Source: Parasphingorhabdus flavimaris (GTDB lineage: Bacteria > Pseudomonadota > Alphaproteobacteria > Sphingomonadales > Sphingomonadaceae). Taken from it: a stretch of 64,000 bases of DNA. The notes below the pieces were generated by a model. That model was not told the origin of the DNA, searched no databases, and saw only the letters and a program-made list of their open reading frames with translations. Each line of letters starts with the position of its first letter. The first letter of the stretch is position 1. Location: contig NZ_JABWMH010000003.1 in the NCBI RefSeq assembly GCF_013371215.1, forward strand, positions 714,501-778,500, in the 5' to 3' direction. The translations under genes and the position numbers were made by a program. Positions 1-9,906 of the stretch are shown one piece after another.

Positions 1-917
1 GGATCGACCAGCGCTATCTTGCCTGCGAGCCGGATTATTATCTCGAACCGCGCAGCTGGACCGGCAGGGCGGAGATATATGACGAAGTCGGAACGCGGCT
101 TGCGCATCGGGCGGCTGGTGATGCGCTGGACAAGGCAGGGCTTGCTCCGGCTGTGATTGACGCGATCGTGCTGATTTCGACCACCGGCACGATGACCCCT
201 TCCATCCCCAGCCGGATGATCGAGGCGATGGGCTTTGATCCTTCGACCCAGACCATTCCGGTATTCGGCTATGGTTGCGCCGGCAGCGTGCTGGGCCTCC
301 GGCTGGCCAACGACCTGGCGGCGGCGAACGGCGGGCAGAATATTCTGCTGGTCTCGCTGGAATTGTGCAGCCTGTCTTATGACTATAGCCAGTTCGACAA
401 GAAGAACATGATCGCGACCGCGCTGTTTGCAGACGGATGCGCGGCTGCGGTGATCAGCGGCAGGGAGGGACCGGCTGACGCGCCCAGCTTTCGCGCCTTT
501 GACCAGAAGACCTGGCCCGGCACTTGCGACATGATGGGCTGGGAGATCGGGCACACCGGTTTCGATCTGGTGCTGGCCCGCGACATCCCGAGTTTCGTGA
601 CCAGGGATTTCGCGCCTTTCTGCGATGCGTTTCTCGCCGCCCAGGGGCTCGCCAAATCGGACCTGTCGGAGCCGGCCTGCCACCCCGGCGGCGGCCGGGT
701 GGTGGAAGCATTGGAAGCATATTTTGCGCCGGAGCTGCCCGGCATCCCGGCGACCCGCGACGTGCTGCGCGATCATGGCAACATGTCCTCGCCGACGGTG
801 CTGTTTGTGCTCGACAGGCTGCTGGCGGACGGGCCCGACAAGCCGATCCTGCTCACCGCACTCGGCCCCGGCTTCACCGCAGCGCTCGGGATAGTCGACC
901 CGCGGGGTGCAGCATGA
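1..917 (+). CDS. type III polyketide synthase (5' end outside window)
   Basis: This is the C-terminal part of a chalcone/stilbene-synthase-type polyketide synthase, a cytosolic homodimeric ketosynthase that extends an acyl-CoA starter with malonyl-CoA. The frame is open from base 3, so the start lies upstream of the window. All three catalytic residues of the family are visible: Cys in YGCAGS (codon at 276), His in CHPGG (codon at 681) and Asn in GNMSS (codon at 780). The stop overlaps the next gene, a methyltransferase, by ATGA, so the two are translationally coupled. By analogy with BpsA/BpsB of Bacillus and SrsA/SrsB of Streptomyces, the product is probably an alkylpyrone or alkylresorcinol lipid. 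The product is inferred; the family assignment is firm. Confidence 0.9.
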   Translation, partial: IDQRYLACEPDYYLEPRSWTGRAEIYDEVGTRLAHRAAGDALDKAGLAPAVIDAIVLISTTGTMTPSIPSRMIEAMGFDPSTQTIPVFGYGCAGSVLGLRLANDLAAANGGQNILLVSLELCSLSYDYSQFDKKNMIATALFADGCAAAVISGREGPADAPSFRAFDQKTWPGTCDMMGWEIGHTGFDLVLARDIPSFVTRDFAPFCDAFLAAQGLAKSDLSEPACHPGGGRVVEALEAYFAPELPGIPATRDVLRDHGNMSSPTVLFVLDRLLADGPDKPILLTALGPGFTAALGIVDPRGAA

Positions 918-1444
918 GCGGACAGCTCGGCGCTCTTTTTACCACCAGCCCGACGCTGGTGACCTGGCTACTGGTCTATATCGTGGTCCAGCGGCTGGGC
1001 GAACTGGTCCACGCCAGCCGCAACACTCGACGGCTGCTGAGCGAGGGCGGGGTGGAGCATGGCGCGGACCATTATCATTATTTCATTTTCCTCCACAGCG
1101 CGTGGATCGCCGTCATCGCCCTGCTGGTCGACCCGCAGCATGATATTCATCCGGTGATGCTGACGCTGTTCGCGGGCACGCAGTTGCTGCGGCTATGGAC
1201 GCTGGCCAGCATCGGCCGGTGGTGGACGACAAGGATCATCTCCGCTCCGCATTTCGACCGGATCAGGCGTGGGCCGTATAAATATGTCAACCATCCCAAT
1301 TATCTGGTCGTGGTGCTCGAGATCGCGATTGTACCGCTGATGCTCGGCCTGCCGTGGGTGGCGCTGCTCTTCTCTGTCCTAAACGCGATCCTGCTGCGCC
1401 ACCGGATCGGCGTCGAGAACGCGGTGCTCGGCGAGCGCGGCTGA
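914..1444 (+). CDS. isoprenylcysteine carboxyl methyltransferase-family membrane protein
   Basis: This 176-aa integral membrane protein belongs to the ICMT/phospholipid methyltransferase family. Hydrophobic segments are seen near residues 10-30, 55-75, 78-95 and 133-155. The family's SAM-binding region is recognisable near residues 115-130 (RRGPYKYVNHPNYL, with the usual HPxY). The ATG lies inside the stop of the polyketide synthase gene, which favours this start over upstream in-frame codons. ICMT-like proteins next to type III PKS genes (BpsB, SrsB) O-methylate the pyrone or resorcinol product, and that is the likely role here. The substrate is inferred. Confidence 0.85.
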   Translation: MSGQLGALFTTSPTLVTWLLVYIVVQRLGELVHASRNTRRLLSEGGVEHGADHYHYFIFLHSAWIAVIALLVDPQHDIHPVMLTLFAGTQLLRLWTLASIGRWWTTRIISAPHFDRIRRGPYKYVNHPNYLVVVLEIAIVPLMLGLPWVALLFSVLNAILLRHRIGVENAVLGERG

Positions 1445-1623
1445 TCCGAAGTTTGTCAAAGTTCGGGCCAAGGAGGGGTTTTTGCCGCGCCTTCGGGCGA
1501 GACGCGCTCCGGCTGGCAGACGCGCGAATGTTACAACGCCCCGCCCGAAATCTATCAAGATGCAGCCCTGTAGGAAAGGCGTTTTATGCCCGCCCCGAAA
1601 GGCGCCCGCCGGTCAGCGAAATA

Positions 1624-1651
1624 TTGAGCTTGGCGATGGACGGTCTATAAT
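1624..1651 (+). promoter_or_regulatory. sigma-70-type promoter for the 1682 gene
   Basis: TTGAGC (1624-1629) and a perfect TATAAT (1646-1651) are separated by 16 bases, about 30 bases upstream of the ATG. A GGGGGAG ribosome site lies in between. No expression data are available. Confidence 0.6.
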
Positions 1652-1681
1652 GAGTGGCCAAGTCATCGGGGGAGTCGCATC

Positions 1682-2065
1682 ATGCCGAAACTAGCGAAGA
1701 TCATCGTTGCGATTGTCGCGATCCTGCATCTCTATATCGCCTGGTTCGGGATATTCGCCTGGCAAGGGCAGGGACCGTCCACCTTCCCCGATCTTCCGGC
1801 CAGCCTGTTCGAACCGACCAGCGCGATGGCCGCCAATCAGGGTGTCTACAATCTTTGCCTTGCGGCCGGTCTGATCTGGTCCCTGTTCATCCGCGACAGC
1901 GAATGGCAGCGCAAGGTTGCGACCGGATTCCTATTGTTCGTTGCCACTGCCGGCATTTTTGGTGCCGCGCGGGTGTCGTCCGACATCGCGCTGGTCCAGG
2001 CCGGTCCGGCGGTGATCGCCCTGTTGCTGCTTTGGCTGCCGAGGGGGAAGATGCGGCGGGGATGA
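1682..2065 (+). CDS. small four-helix membrane protein, DUF1304-like
   Basis: This 127-aa protein has four predicted membrane helices, near residues 5-27, 48-68, 78-98 and 103-120. The N-terminal pattern (ILHLYIAWFGIFAW), the AANQGVYN motif after the first loop and the overall size match the DUF1304 family of uncharacterised inner-membrane proteins. The ATG follows GGGGGAG at a suitable distance and has its own promoter-like sequence upstream. It is monocistronic, and the neighbour on the right is convergent. No biochemical function is known for the family. Confidence 0.75.
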   Translation: MPKLAKIIVAIVAILHLYIAWFGIFAWQGQGPSTFPDLPASLFEPTSAMAANQGVYNLCLAAGLIWSLFIRDSEWQRKVATGFLLFVATAGIFGAARVSSDIALVQAGPAVIALLLLWLPRGKMRRG

Positions 2066-2171
2066 CTGCCGCTCCGACCGATTCTTGCCGCCGGCGGGCG
2101 TCACGCGATTTGTGCGGCTATGGTATCGGGAAAGGCAAGGGCGTGGCAGCGGTCGCGATATTGTCCCGCAA

Positions 2172-3350
2172 TCAACCGATGTTGCGCGACGGCCGGTTTG
2201 CGGACCGACGGTCGCTCCTGCTCGTGCGCTTCATTCTGTAGAGCGCGCCGTCGGCGGCCTTGAGCAATTGCTCGGTGCCGTGGCCGTCGAGCGCATGAAC
2301 CGCCGTACCGATGCTGGCCGACGCGGTGAGAACATGCCCGCTAATATGGGCTGGTCGGGCAAAGCCGGAAAGATAGGCCGTCGCTTTTGCGGACGCCTGT
2401 TCACGGCTGGATATGTCCGGGATCAGGATCAGAAACTCATCCCCGCCAAGACGCCCGACGATCTCGCCCGCGGCGCTGCTGTGCTTCAGTCGCCCGGCGA
2501 CTTCGACCAGCAGCTGGTCACCGATATCATGGCCGAGATTGTCGTTCACCTGCTTGAAGCGGTCGAGGTCGATCAGGGCGACGGCAAAGCCGGTGCTGTG
2601 ATTGGCAAAGGCCTGCTCGGCGACGCGGAGATGGTTCATCATCGCCCGGCGATTGGCAAGACCGGTCAGCGGATCGCTATGGGCCTGTTTCCAGATCATG
2701 TTGCGCATGATCAGCGAGGAGATGATCTGGTTGTAGCTGTCGATGATGAACCGGACCATGAGCAGCGCGATCGTGATCATGCTCCAGCCCATGATCATCT
2801 CGTCGAATCCGCCGACCAGGATCATCGCCATGGCGGTTGGGATGACGCCGACAACCAGCACGGTGATCGCCGCCTTCTTGATGCAGGCGAGGCAATGCGC
2901 GATACAGGTGGACCCGAATACCAGCGATGTCGGAATGAACATCTGGTTTTCGAATATATCGGTCGAGATTGCGTAAACCGACCAGACGCTCAGAAAGGTA
3001 ATGCCGCCGACCGATATGACGGTAAGATTGTGCAGGGTTTTTTGCGCGCTGGTTCCGTAAGACCGGTGTCGGGGAGCGCGCATCCACGATATCATCCGGA
3101 CCGCGGAGCCAATCGCCAGCACCCCCATCCAGGCATAATATTGCGGTTCGACGCCTTCGTGCGCCGACAGGACCATCGCCGCCACCAGATTGAAAATGCC
3201 GACCAGATAGATCATCGGCACATGGGTCAGCGCCCGTTGCAGCTGCATATCCTCTACCGAGGAGCGGATGTCATCCGGGATTTCGGGGGATCGCCAGGGA
3301 GTGCGCCAGGACGCCCGCCAGGTCTCCTTGGGTAGCGGCGCTGAATCCAT
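2172..3350 (-). CDS. membrane-anchored diguanylate cyclase (GGDEF)
   Basis: A 392-aa protein with about six N-terminal membrane helices (residues ~45-215) forms an MHYT/7TM-like sensor of unrecognised type. A GGDEF domain follows. The domain begins at DPLTGLANRR, carries the metal-binding LIDLDRFKQVND segment, and has an intact GGDEF signature near residues 302-306. It should therefore make cyclic di-GMP from two GTP at the inner membrane. No RxxD inhibitory site is evident just upstream of GGDEF. I chose the ATG at 3350, with AGGA 13 bases upstream, over an in-frame TTG at 3395 that lacks a good ribosome site. The signal sensed is unknown. Confidence 0.9.
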   Translation of the reverse strand: MDSAPLPKETWRASWRTPWRSPEIPDDIRSSVEDMQLQRALTHVPMIYLVGIFNLVAAMVLSAHEGVEPQYYAWMGVLAIGSAVRMISWMRAPRHRSYGTSAQKTLHNLTVISVGGITFLSVWSVYAISTDIFENQMFIPTSLVFGSTCIAHCLACIKKAAITVLVVGVIPTAMAMILVGGFDEMIMGWSMITIALLMVRFIIDSYNQIISSLIMRNMIWKQAHSDPLTGLANRRAMMNHLRVAEQAFANHSTGFAVALIDLDRFKQVNDNLGHDIGDQLLVEVAGRLKHSSAAGEIVGRLGGDEFLILIPDISSREQASAKATAYLSGFARPAHISGHVLTASASIGTAVHALDGHGTEQLLKAADGALYRMKRTSRSDRRSANRPSRNIG

Positions 3351-3577
3351 GGTTGTGCATATTCCTGTAATAGCTGGCGATATATTGCCGGCCAAGCCTA
3401 GGCTGCGCTTGTAAAAATAGGGTTAACAATATGCTGTCACGATAGCGTGAATGTCTGGTTACCGGCGTGGACTTAACTATCTGATTTAAATGAATATTTA
3501 TCTCTCCGCGCGGTGACGGAGGCAACCTTTGGGGCGCTGGCGCGTTGAATGTCCGAACCAGAAAAAAGGACATTATC

Positions 3578-3970
3578 ATGGGCACACTCAACTTTCCGGA
3601 AGAAACATTTGTCGTTATCGCCACCGGCGAGCAAGCAAAGACCTTCTATGTCAGGAGCGGCTCGCTCGAGCATGATGGCGACTGGGCGCCCGGCAACCTG
3701 GCCGATGAAGGCCCGTCCGGCAAATCGCCGCCGGAGCGCTCGGCGAAGGACAGCATGGAGGCGACCTTCTCCAAGCAGATCGCCGAGCGCCTATACGCCC
3801 ATTCCCACCAGGGCGCCTATGAACGGCTGATCCTGGTCGCCGACCCGACGACCATGGGCGAGATCCGGCCGCTGCTGCACCAGGAAGTGAGCGACAAGAT
3901 CGTGCTCGAGCAGGCGAAGACGCTGATCAATTCGCCGGTAGAAGACATCGAGAAGTCGATCTCGCAATAG
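3578..3970 (+). CDS. host attachment family protein (PF10116-like)
   Basis: This 130-aa soluble protein resembles the 'protein required for attachment to host cells' family, first noted in Agrobacterium attachment work. Recognisable features are the N-terminal beta-strand with a GEQAKTFYV-type segment, the central KDSMEATFSKQIAERLY helix and the ILVADPTTMGEIRPLL strand-loop. The ATG at 3578 has AAAAAGGA eight bases upstream. An in-frame TTG at 3545 has no comparable site. A terminator follows directly. The molecular function of this family is not established, and the name should not be read as evidence of a host-associated lifestyle. Confidence 0.8.
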   Translation: MGTLNFPEETFVVIATGEQAKTFYVRSGSLEHDGDWAPGNLADEGPSGKSPPERSAKDSMEATFSKQIAERLYAHSHQGAYERLILVADPTTMGEIRPLLHQEVSDKIVLEQAKTLINSPVEDIEKSISQ

Positions 3971-3980
3971 CGCTGGAACC

Positions 3981-4040
3981 GCGCCAGCCCGTCTCTTCTG
4001 CCCTTGGGGCTATTGAAGCGATGGGCTGGCGCTGATTTTT
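3981..4040 (+). terminator. intrinsic terminator after the host-attachment gene
   Basis: A perfect 10-bp inverted repeat (GCGCCAGCCC, 3981-3990, with GGGCTGGCGC, 4023-4032) is followed by TGATTTTT. The 32-base loop is long, but the stem and T-run fit a terminator between two convergent genes. Confidence 0.65.
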
Positions 4041-4050
4041 AACAAACAGC

Positions 4051-6366
4051 CTAGAATTTCGCGCTGGCCTGGATGCCGTAAAAGCGCGGTTCGGCCGGGA
4101 TGAAGGTCGGAATGCCAAAACCACCACCAGTGTTGCCTGCATCGAGCAGATAATCCTTGTTGGTGAGGTTGCGCGCAAATCCAGCGATCTCGAACTGTTC
4201 GTCGGCGAAAGAGATGCCCGCGCGCAGATTTACGAGCGTCACAGCAGGCTGGCTGATCAGGTTCGAATTCGGCGCTTCGAAAAAGACCCGGCTGCGATAG
4301 GTGACGCTGGGCGTGGCAAACAGGCGGGTTTCGTTGCCGATAGGGTAGTCGAGCGTCAGGCCTGCCGCCGCCTGGACTTCCGGCTGGAGACGGAAACGTG
4401 CGCCAGCTAGGTTGCCATTGCCGGGATCATTGTCGATGCCTCCGTCGATATAGCCGATATTGGCGAACAGGCTTAGCCAGTCAGCCGCGCGCACGTTGAC
4501 CTCGGCCTCAACCCCGAAATTGGTTGCACTGCCAGCGCTGCGGGTGATTGTGGTACCGGGCCTGGTCGGGTCGTTCACACTAACCTGGAAATTCTCATAG
4601 GTTTGGTAATAGACGCCAAGAGAACCGGATACCGGTCCGACCGCGCCTTTCAGACCGACTTCATAGTTCCACACGATTTCCGGTGCGATGTCGGTGAAAT
4701 TGCCGACCGGCCCGGTAGCGGTAGCGATCGCGCCAGCGTTTACCGTCGCCGAGCGCCGGCCTTTGGAGACCGTGGCGAAACCGTTGATATCATCGGAGAA
4801 GCGGTAGAGGATGTTGAAGCGCGGCAAGATCGCGGAGAAACTGTCTTCGGTGCGGAAGGTCTGGCCAGCGGTGTCGGTGAGCGGGAAGGGCGGCGAGCCG
4901 GTGAAGAACGAACCCGGAGCGGTCGCGCGATAGCCGGAGCGGCGCTTTTCGATCAGCACGCGGACGCCGGCGGTCATCTCGAGGCTGGGGGTCGGTATCC
5001 AGGTGCCATCGGCGAATACCGAATAGCTGTCATTCTTGCCGAGATTTTCGAACACAGCCTGATAAGGCACTGCTCCGACCGCGCCGTTGGTCAGCGCAGT
5101 GATCGCATCTCCGGCGGGCACGCCATTGGCATCGACACAGGGCACGCCCGGGACGACGATACCGGCGAGACATTGAAAATAGGTCACTTCATCGGTCGAG
5201 AAAGGCACTCGCTGATTGCTGTCTTCGCGGAACAGATTCCAGCCGAAGCTGCCACGGAATGTGTCGCTTGTGTAGGCAAAGCGGGTTTCGTGACTGCCCT
5301 GTTCGCCGTTTGCGTCCTCGGCAAATTCGAGAAAATAGGCGGCCGAGCCGTCGGCGTCGAACACTTCGTTGGAATTGAACTTGCGAAAGCCGTTGACCAT
5401 CGTGATGTTCCAGTCGTCGGCAAAGTCCCAGCTCATCGTCAGATTGGCGTCATAGACGTCGCGGGTCAGGCCAAGCTCGGTATCGCCGAGCACTGCGGCG
5501 GAGACAGGCGATCCGCGCAAGTCGGCTGCGCCGAAGGGATCTGCCGGTCCAGCGCTGGTTGGCAGCGTGCCGGAAATGAACGGCGTCCCCGAATTGCGCT
5601 GCCGGTCATAGGTCAGGATCAGGTCGGCGGTGAAGTCGCTACTCGGCGTGAAGCGGAAGGATGCGCGGGCGCCAAACTGGTCCTGCGCGTATAGATCCTC
5701 CTGGTTGGGCGCGAGATTGGTGACATAGCCGTCGCGTTTCTTATAGGCCCCGGCGACCCGCACCGCGAATGTGTCATTGCCGGCGTTGAGATGGCCGCCC
5801 AGAGTATAGGCATCAAAATTGCCATAGCTTCCAGAAATTTCCCCGGAAAGACCGGGTTCCGGCCGGGCGGAGATGATGCTGATCGCGCCGACGGCAGAGG
5901 CGGTCCCGAGCAGGGTTGCCTGCGGACCCTTGATCACCTCGACCCGGTCGATATCGTAGAGGTCCTGATAGGAACCCCGCGAACGCGAGATATCGACGCC
6001 ATTATAATAGAGCGTCACGCGCGCCGCCTGCTGCGCCGAGCCACTGTCCGAGGTGATACCGCGAATCACGATACCGGGATTGTTCGCGCTCTGCTCCTGG
6101 ATATTGAGGCCGGGCACATAGTTGGACAGCTCGTCGAGATCGGACACGCCGAGCTGCTTGAGCCGCTCGCCGGTGTTCGCGGAGATGGTGATCGGCACAT
6201 CGGTGGACTTCTGCTCGATCTTCTGGGCGGTCACGATGATCACATCGCTATCGGCATTTTCGGCGATATCGTCGGTGGCGCTCTGGGCATATAGCGGATT
6301 GAAGGTTGCCGAGCAGCAGAGCAGGGTGGCGATCACGGATCGGGGCGTCGGGGAAATATATTTCAT
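4051..6366 (-). CDS. TonB-dependent outer-membrane receptor
   Basis: The protein has 771 residues: a signal peptide (residues 1-~28, cut after YAQS), a TonB-box-like DVIIVTAQK, a plug domain (residues ~45-165 with GIVIRGI and DRVEVIKGPQATL) and a 22-strand barrel ending in a C-terminal Phe (ASAKF). It imports a substrate across the outer membrane using TonB-ExbBD energy. The ATG at 6366 gives a proper signal peptide; the upstream in-frame extension does not look like protein. No transport or regulatory partner gene is adjacent, and the substrate cannot be read from sequence. The barrel resembles the large Sphingomonadales group of orphan receptors for plant-derived or siderophore-like molecules. 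Confidence 0.93.
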   Translation of the reverse strand: MKYISPTPRSVIATLLCCSATFNPLYAQSATDDIAENADSDVIIVTAQKIEQKSTDVPITISANTGERLKQLGVSDLDELSNYVPGLNIQEQSANNPGIVIRGITSDSGSAQQAARVTLYYNGVDISRSRGSYQDLYDIDRVEVIKGPQATLLGTASAVGAISIISARPEPGLSGEISGSYGNFDAYTLGGHLNAGNDTFAVRVAGAYKKRDGYVTNLAPNQEDLYAQDQFGARASFRFTPSSDFTADLILTYDRQRNSGTPFISGTLPTSAGPADPFGAADLRGSPVSAAVLGDTELGLTRDVYDANLTMSWDFADDWNITMVNGFRKFNSNEVFDADGSAAYFLEFAEDANGEQGSHETRFAYTSDTFRGSFGWNLFREDSNQRVPFSTDEVTYFQCLAGIVVPGVPCVDANGVPAGDAITALTNGAVGAVPYQAVFENLGKNDSYSVFADGTWIPTPSLEMTAGVRVLIEKRRSGYRATAPGSFFTGSPPFPLTDTAGQTFRTEDSFSAILPRFNILYRFSDDINGFATVSKGRRSATVNAGAIATATGPVGNFTDIAPEIVWNYEVGLKGAVGPVSGSLGVYYQTYENFQVSVNDPTRPGTTITRSAGSATNFGVEAEVNVRAADWLSLFANIGYIDGGIDNDPGNGNLAGARFRLQPEVQAAAGLTLDYPIGNETRLFATPSVTYRSRVFFEAPNSNLISQPAVTLVNLRAGISFADEQFEIAGFARNLTNKDYLLDAGNTGGGFGIPTFIPAEPRFYGIQASAKF

Positions 6367-6506
6367 CGGAGAATCAACCTTACTGATGTGGTGGAAATCA
6401 AATTCAATGGTGCAGTGCAGCAAAGGTGTGACCGGATGAGGCATTTTATGTGACGGTTCGGTAAAATCGGGATGACGCAAATGTGACCTAGCTTTTCGTC
6501 TCCATG

Positions 6507-6535
6507 TTGACGAACCGGCGAATCCCGTCTAAGGG
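6507..6535 (+). promoter_or_regulatory. possible promoter of the str operon
   Basis: TTGACG (6507-6512) is followed after 17 bases by a weak -10 (TAAGGG, 6530-6535). It lies about 130 bases upstream of rpsL in the divergent gap with the TonB receptor. The leader between them holds a small hairpin, CCTGC-ttcat-GCAGG (6627-6641). The -35 is good and the -10 is poor. Confidence 0.4.
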
Positions 6536-6668
6536 GCGCGCTTCCGCTCCATCGGGTTCGCTCGATGCCGCAGAAAACTTACATAGGCAAAACACTTGCC
6601 GTCACAATGGACGGTGAGAGTAACCCCTGCTTCATGCAGGACCATTTCTACTATAAGGTGAAGACTTT

Positions 6669-7040
6669 ATGCCAACGATTAACCAGCTCGTCCGTAAGGG
6701 ACGGGTGGCCCAGAAGACGAAGTCCAAAGTGCCGGCCATGGAAGCCAACCCACAGAAACGTGGCGTTTGTACCCGTGTCTACACAACGACTCCAAAGAAA
6801 CCAAACTCCGCTCTGCGTAAGGTTGCCAAGGTTCGCCTGACCAACCAGCGCGAGGTCATCAGCTATATTCCCGGTGAAGGTCATAACCTTCAGGAACATA
6901 GTGTTGTCCTGATCCGCGGCGGCCGTGTTCGCGATCTTCCCGGTGTGCGTTACCACGTACTGCGCGGCGTTCTCGATACCCAGGGTGTCAAGGACCGCAA
7001 GCAGAGCCGCTCGAAATATGGCGCCAAGCGTCCTAAATAA
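6669..7040 (+). CDS. rpsL: 30S ribosomal protein S12
   Basis: At 123 aa this is the universal length of S12. It lies at the decoding centre and is the classic streptomycin-resistance target. The N-terminus [11 protein letters not shown] and the conserved [18 protein letters not shown] block are unmistakable. Lys at the position equivalent to E. coli K43 (PKKPNS) is the wild-type, drug-sensitive residue. It is the first gene of the str operon rpsL-rpsG-fusA-tuf, 22 bases upstream of rpsG. Confidence 0.98.
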   Translation: MPTINQLVRKGRVAQKTKSKVPAMEANPQKRGVCTRVYTTTPKKPNSALRKVAKVRLTNQREVISYIPGEGHNLQEHSVVLIRGGRVRDLPGVRYHVLRGVLDTQGVKDRKQSRSKYGAKRPK

Positions 7041-7062
7041 TTCAGTTTCGGAGTTATAAGAT

Positions 7063-7533
7063 ATGTCACGTCGTCGTCGTCCCGAAAAACGGGTCATTTT
7101 ACCCGATCCTAAATTCAAGGATCTCATCCTTTCGAAATTCATGAACAACCTGATGATGGATGGTAAGAAATCCACCGCAGAGCGCATCGTATATGGTGCC
7201 TTTGACAGCGTTGAAGCCAAGGCGAAGAAAGATCCCTTGCAACTGTTTCATGATGCTCTGAACAATATCAAGCCGGGCATCGAAGTTCGCAGCCGCCGTG
7301 TTGGTGGTGCGACCTATCAGGTTCCCGTCGAAGTGCGTCCCGAACGTGCGCAGGCTCTGGCAATCCGCTGGATGATCTCTGCCGCTCGCGGTCGCAGCGA
7401 AACCACAATGGCTGCGCGCCTGTCGGGTGAAATCCTCGATGCGTCGAACAACCGTGGCAACGCAGTGAAGAAGCGGGAAGAAGCGCACAAGATGGCGGAA
7501 GCCAACCGCGCGTTCGCTCACTACCGCTGGTAG
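7063..7533 (+). CDS. rpsG: 30S ribosomal protein S7
   Basis: A 156-aa S7, the primary 16S rRNA-binding protein that nucleates assembly of the 30S head. The N-terminus SRRRRPEKR and the block [15 protein letters not shown] are diagnostic. It is the second gene of the str operon. In E. coli S7 is the feedback repressor of this operon; whether that holds here cannot be seen. About 200 bases containing a long palindromic repeat separate it from fusA. Confidence 0.98.
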   Translation: MSRRRRPEKRVILPDPKFKDLILSKFMNNLMMDGKKSTAERIVYGAFDSVEAKAKKDPLQLFHDALNNIKPGIEVRSRRVGGATYQVPVEVRPERAQALAIRWMISAARGRSETTMAARLSGEILDASNNRGNAVKKREEAHKMAEANRAFAHYRW

Positions 7534-7545
7534 TATAAGTTTAGA

Positions 7546-7640
7546 CCGTTCGTCCTGGGCCTGTCGTAGGGCGCTTCTCGCCAGGGAAGCATATTCTCGA
7601 TCGAGGCGCTTCAACAGGCTCAGTGCGAACGGACTTTTTG
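7546..7640. repeat. REP-like imperfect palindrome between rpsG and fusA
   Basis: Arms starting CCGTTCGTCCTGGGCCTGTC (7546-7565) and ending CAACAGGCTCAGTGCGAACGG (about 7612-7632) form a long imperfect inverted repeat, followed by ACTTTTTG. The core is the same family as the element at 51272-51340 (TTCGTCCTGAGCCTGTCGAA). Elements of this type are dispersed in many sphingomonad genomes. The T-run suggests that it may also attenuate transcription into fusA. Confidence 0.7.
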
Positions 7641-7734
7641 CCGTTAAAATACACCATCACAGGGCTGGCATTGTTCAGCCCATTTCACTATAGGGCAGCC
7701 AGAATTTGGTTCCCCACATACTGGAGTACAGACT

Positions 7735-9828
7735 ATGGCACGCAGCCATCCGCTCGAACGATATCGCAATATCGGCATCATGGCCCATATTGACGCTGGT
7801 AAAACAACCACCACCGAACGTATTCTTTTCTATACGGGCAAGTCCTACAAGATCGGCGAAGTGCATGATGGCGCGGCGACGATGGACTGGATGGAGCAAG
7901 AGCAGGAGCGTGGTATTACCATTACCTCTGCTGCGACCACCTGTTTCTGGAATGCCGAAGACCGCAAGGGTCCCGAGCACCGGATCAACATCATCGATAC
8001 GCCGGGCCATGTTGACTTCACGATTGAAGTCGAGCGTTCGCTGCGTGTGCTCGATGGCGCGGTAGCCTGTTTCGACGGCGTTGCCGGCGTTGAGCCGCAG
8101 TCCGAAACCGTGTGGCGCCAGGCTGACAAATATAAAGTGCCGCGGATGTGCTTCATCAACAAGCTCGACCGCACCGGCGCCAACTTCAAATTCTGCGTCG
8201 AGTCGATCATCGAGCGTCTCGGCGCGACGCCTGCTGTCCTGTATCTTCCGATCGGCATCGAAGCCGATCTGGTCGGTCTCGTCGATCTGGTGAACGAACG
8301 TTCGATCACCTGGAAGAACGAAGATCTCGGCGCTGAATATACTTATGGCGAAATTCCTGCGGACATGGCCGACGAAGCGGCCGAATATCGCGAGAAGCTG
8401 ATCGAGCTTGCCGTCGAGCAGGACGATGACATCATGGAGCAGTATCTGGAAGGCAATCTGCCGGATGCGGCGACCCTGAAGTCGCTGATCCGCAAGGGTA
8501 CGCTGAACCAGAGCTTCGTTCCCGTGCTGTGCGGCTCGGCGTTCAAGAACAAGGGTGTCCAGCCTTTGCTCGACGCGATTGTCGACTATATGCCAAGCCC
8601 GCTCGACGTTCCTGCCATTAAGGGCGTGAAGCTGGACGGCGAAACCGAAGACAGCCGTGAATCATCCGATGACGCGCCATTTTCGGCGCTTGCCTTCAAG
8701 GTCATGAACGATCCGTTCGTGGGAACCCTGACCTTCTGCCGCATCTATTCCGGCAAGCTGGAAAAGGGCACCGTGCTGAACTCGGTCAAGGACAAGAAGG
8801 AAAAAGTCGGCCGTATTCTCGAAATGCACTCCAATGACCGCAAGGACATTGAAGAGGCATTCGCAGGCGACATCGTTGCTCTGGCGGGTATGAAAACCAC
8901 CACGACCGGCGATACGCTCTGCAATTCCGAGAAGCCGATCATTCTCGAGCGCATGGAATTCCCTGAGCCGGTTATCGAGCTCAGCGTTGAACCAAAGACC
9001 AAGGCCGACCAGGAGAAGATGGGTGTTGCCCTGAACCGTCTGGCTGCCGAAGATCCATCCTTCCGGGTGACGACTGACCACGAATCGGGTCAGACGATCA
9101 TCAAGGGCATGGGCGAGCTTCACCTCGACATTCTCGTTGACCGCATGCGTCGCGAATTCAAGGTCGAAGCCAATGTCGGTGCGCCTCAGGTGGCCTATCG
9201 TGAATCGCTCGGCAAGGCGGTCGACCTCGACTACACGCATAAGAAACAGTCCGGCGGTTCCGGTCAGTTCGCGCGTATCAAGTTCGAAGTCACTCCGGGC
9301 GAGCGCGGCGCTGGCATCACCTTCAGCGACGAAGTCAAGGGCGGTAACATTCCGAAGGAATATATCCCGTCGGTTGAAAAAGGTATGCGCGAGACGGCTG
9401 AAACCGGTTCGCTGATCGGCTTCCCGATTATCGATTTCGACATTCGCGTATATGACGGCGCCTATCATGACGTTGATAGTTCGGCGCTGGCATTTGAAAT
9501 CGCCGGTCGCGCAGCAATGCGCGAAGCGGCCCAGAAGTCCGGCATCAAGTTGCTTGAACCGATCATGAAAGTTGAAGTGATCACTCCGGAAGACTATCTT
9601 GGTGATGTGATCGGCGATCTCAACTCTCGCCGTGGTCAAATCCAGGGTACAGACACACGCGGTATCGCCCAGGCTGTGGACGCCATGGTGCCGCTGGCCA
9701 ACATGTTCGGTTATGTGAATGAGTTGCGTTCCTTCAGTCAGGGACGTGCACAATATTCGATGCAATTTTCTCACTATGAGGAAGTGCCGAGCAACGTGGC
9801 CGAAGAGATCAAGGAGAAAATGGCTTAA
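7735..9828 (+). CDS. fusA: elongation factor G
   Basis: A 697-aa translational GTPase that drives ribosomal translocation and, with RRF, ribosome recycling. GTP-binding motifs are clear: G1 AHIDAGKTT, switch [10 protein letters not shown], and [10 protein letters not shown]. The domain IV/V region ([36 protein letters not shown]) is typical of bacterial EF-G. The ATG is preceded by GGAGTACAGACT. It is the third gene of the str operon, about 150 bases before tuf. Confidence 0.98.
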   Translation: MARSHPLERYRNIGIMAHIDAGKTTTTERILFYTGKSYKIGEVHDGAATMDWMEQEQERGITITSAATTCFWNAEDRKGPEHRINIIDTPGHVDFTIEVERSLRVLDGAVACFDGVAGVEPQSETVWRQADKYKVPRMCFINKLDRTGANFKFCVESIIERLGATPAVLYLPIGIEADLVGLVDLVNERSITWKNEDLGAEYTYGEIPADMADEAAEYREKLIELAVEQDDDIMEQYLEGNLPDAATLKSLIRKGTLNQSFVPVLCGSAFKNKGVQPLLDAIVDYMPSPLDVPAIKGVKLDGETEDSRESSDDAPFSALAFKVMNDPFVGTLTFCRIYSGKLEKGTVLNSVKDKKEKVGRILEMHSNDRKDIEEAFAGDIVALAGMKTTTTGDTLCNSEKPIILERMEFPEPVIELSVEPKTKADQEKMGVALNRLAAEDPSFRVTTDHESGQTIIKGMGELHLDILVDRMRREFKVEANVGAPQVAYRESLGKAVDLDYTHKKQSGGSGQFARIKFEVTPGERGAGITFSDEVKGGNIPKEYIPSVEKGMRETAETGSLIGFPIIDFDIRVYDGAYHDVDSSALAFEIAGRAAMREAAQKSGIKLLEPIMKVEVITPEDYLGDVIGDLNSRRGQIQGTDTRGIAQAVDAMVPLANMFGYVNELRSFSQGRAQYSMQFSHYEEVPSNVAEEIKEKMA

Positions 9829-9906
9829 CCGCCACTCCTTTTCGAGGTAACGCGCTTTCCTTTTGCGTTGGCCTGACGGGAAAACCGCCAGACCGGCAAA
9901 AGGGTG

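Noticed and set aside
2085-3335. 416-codon plus-strand ORF
   Set aside because: It is antisense to the GGDEF gene in its full length; its composition (Asp, His, Arg-rich without domains) is that of a shadow frame.
3545-3577. Upstream TTG start for the host-attachment gene
   Set aside because: The ATG at 3578 has a clear AAAAAGGA site at a normal distance, whereas the TTG has none.
8662-9774. 370-codon minus-strand ORF inside fusA
   Set aside because: Opposite-strand shadow of EF-G with no protein-like features.
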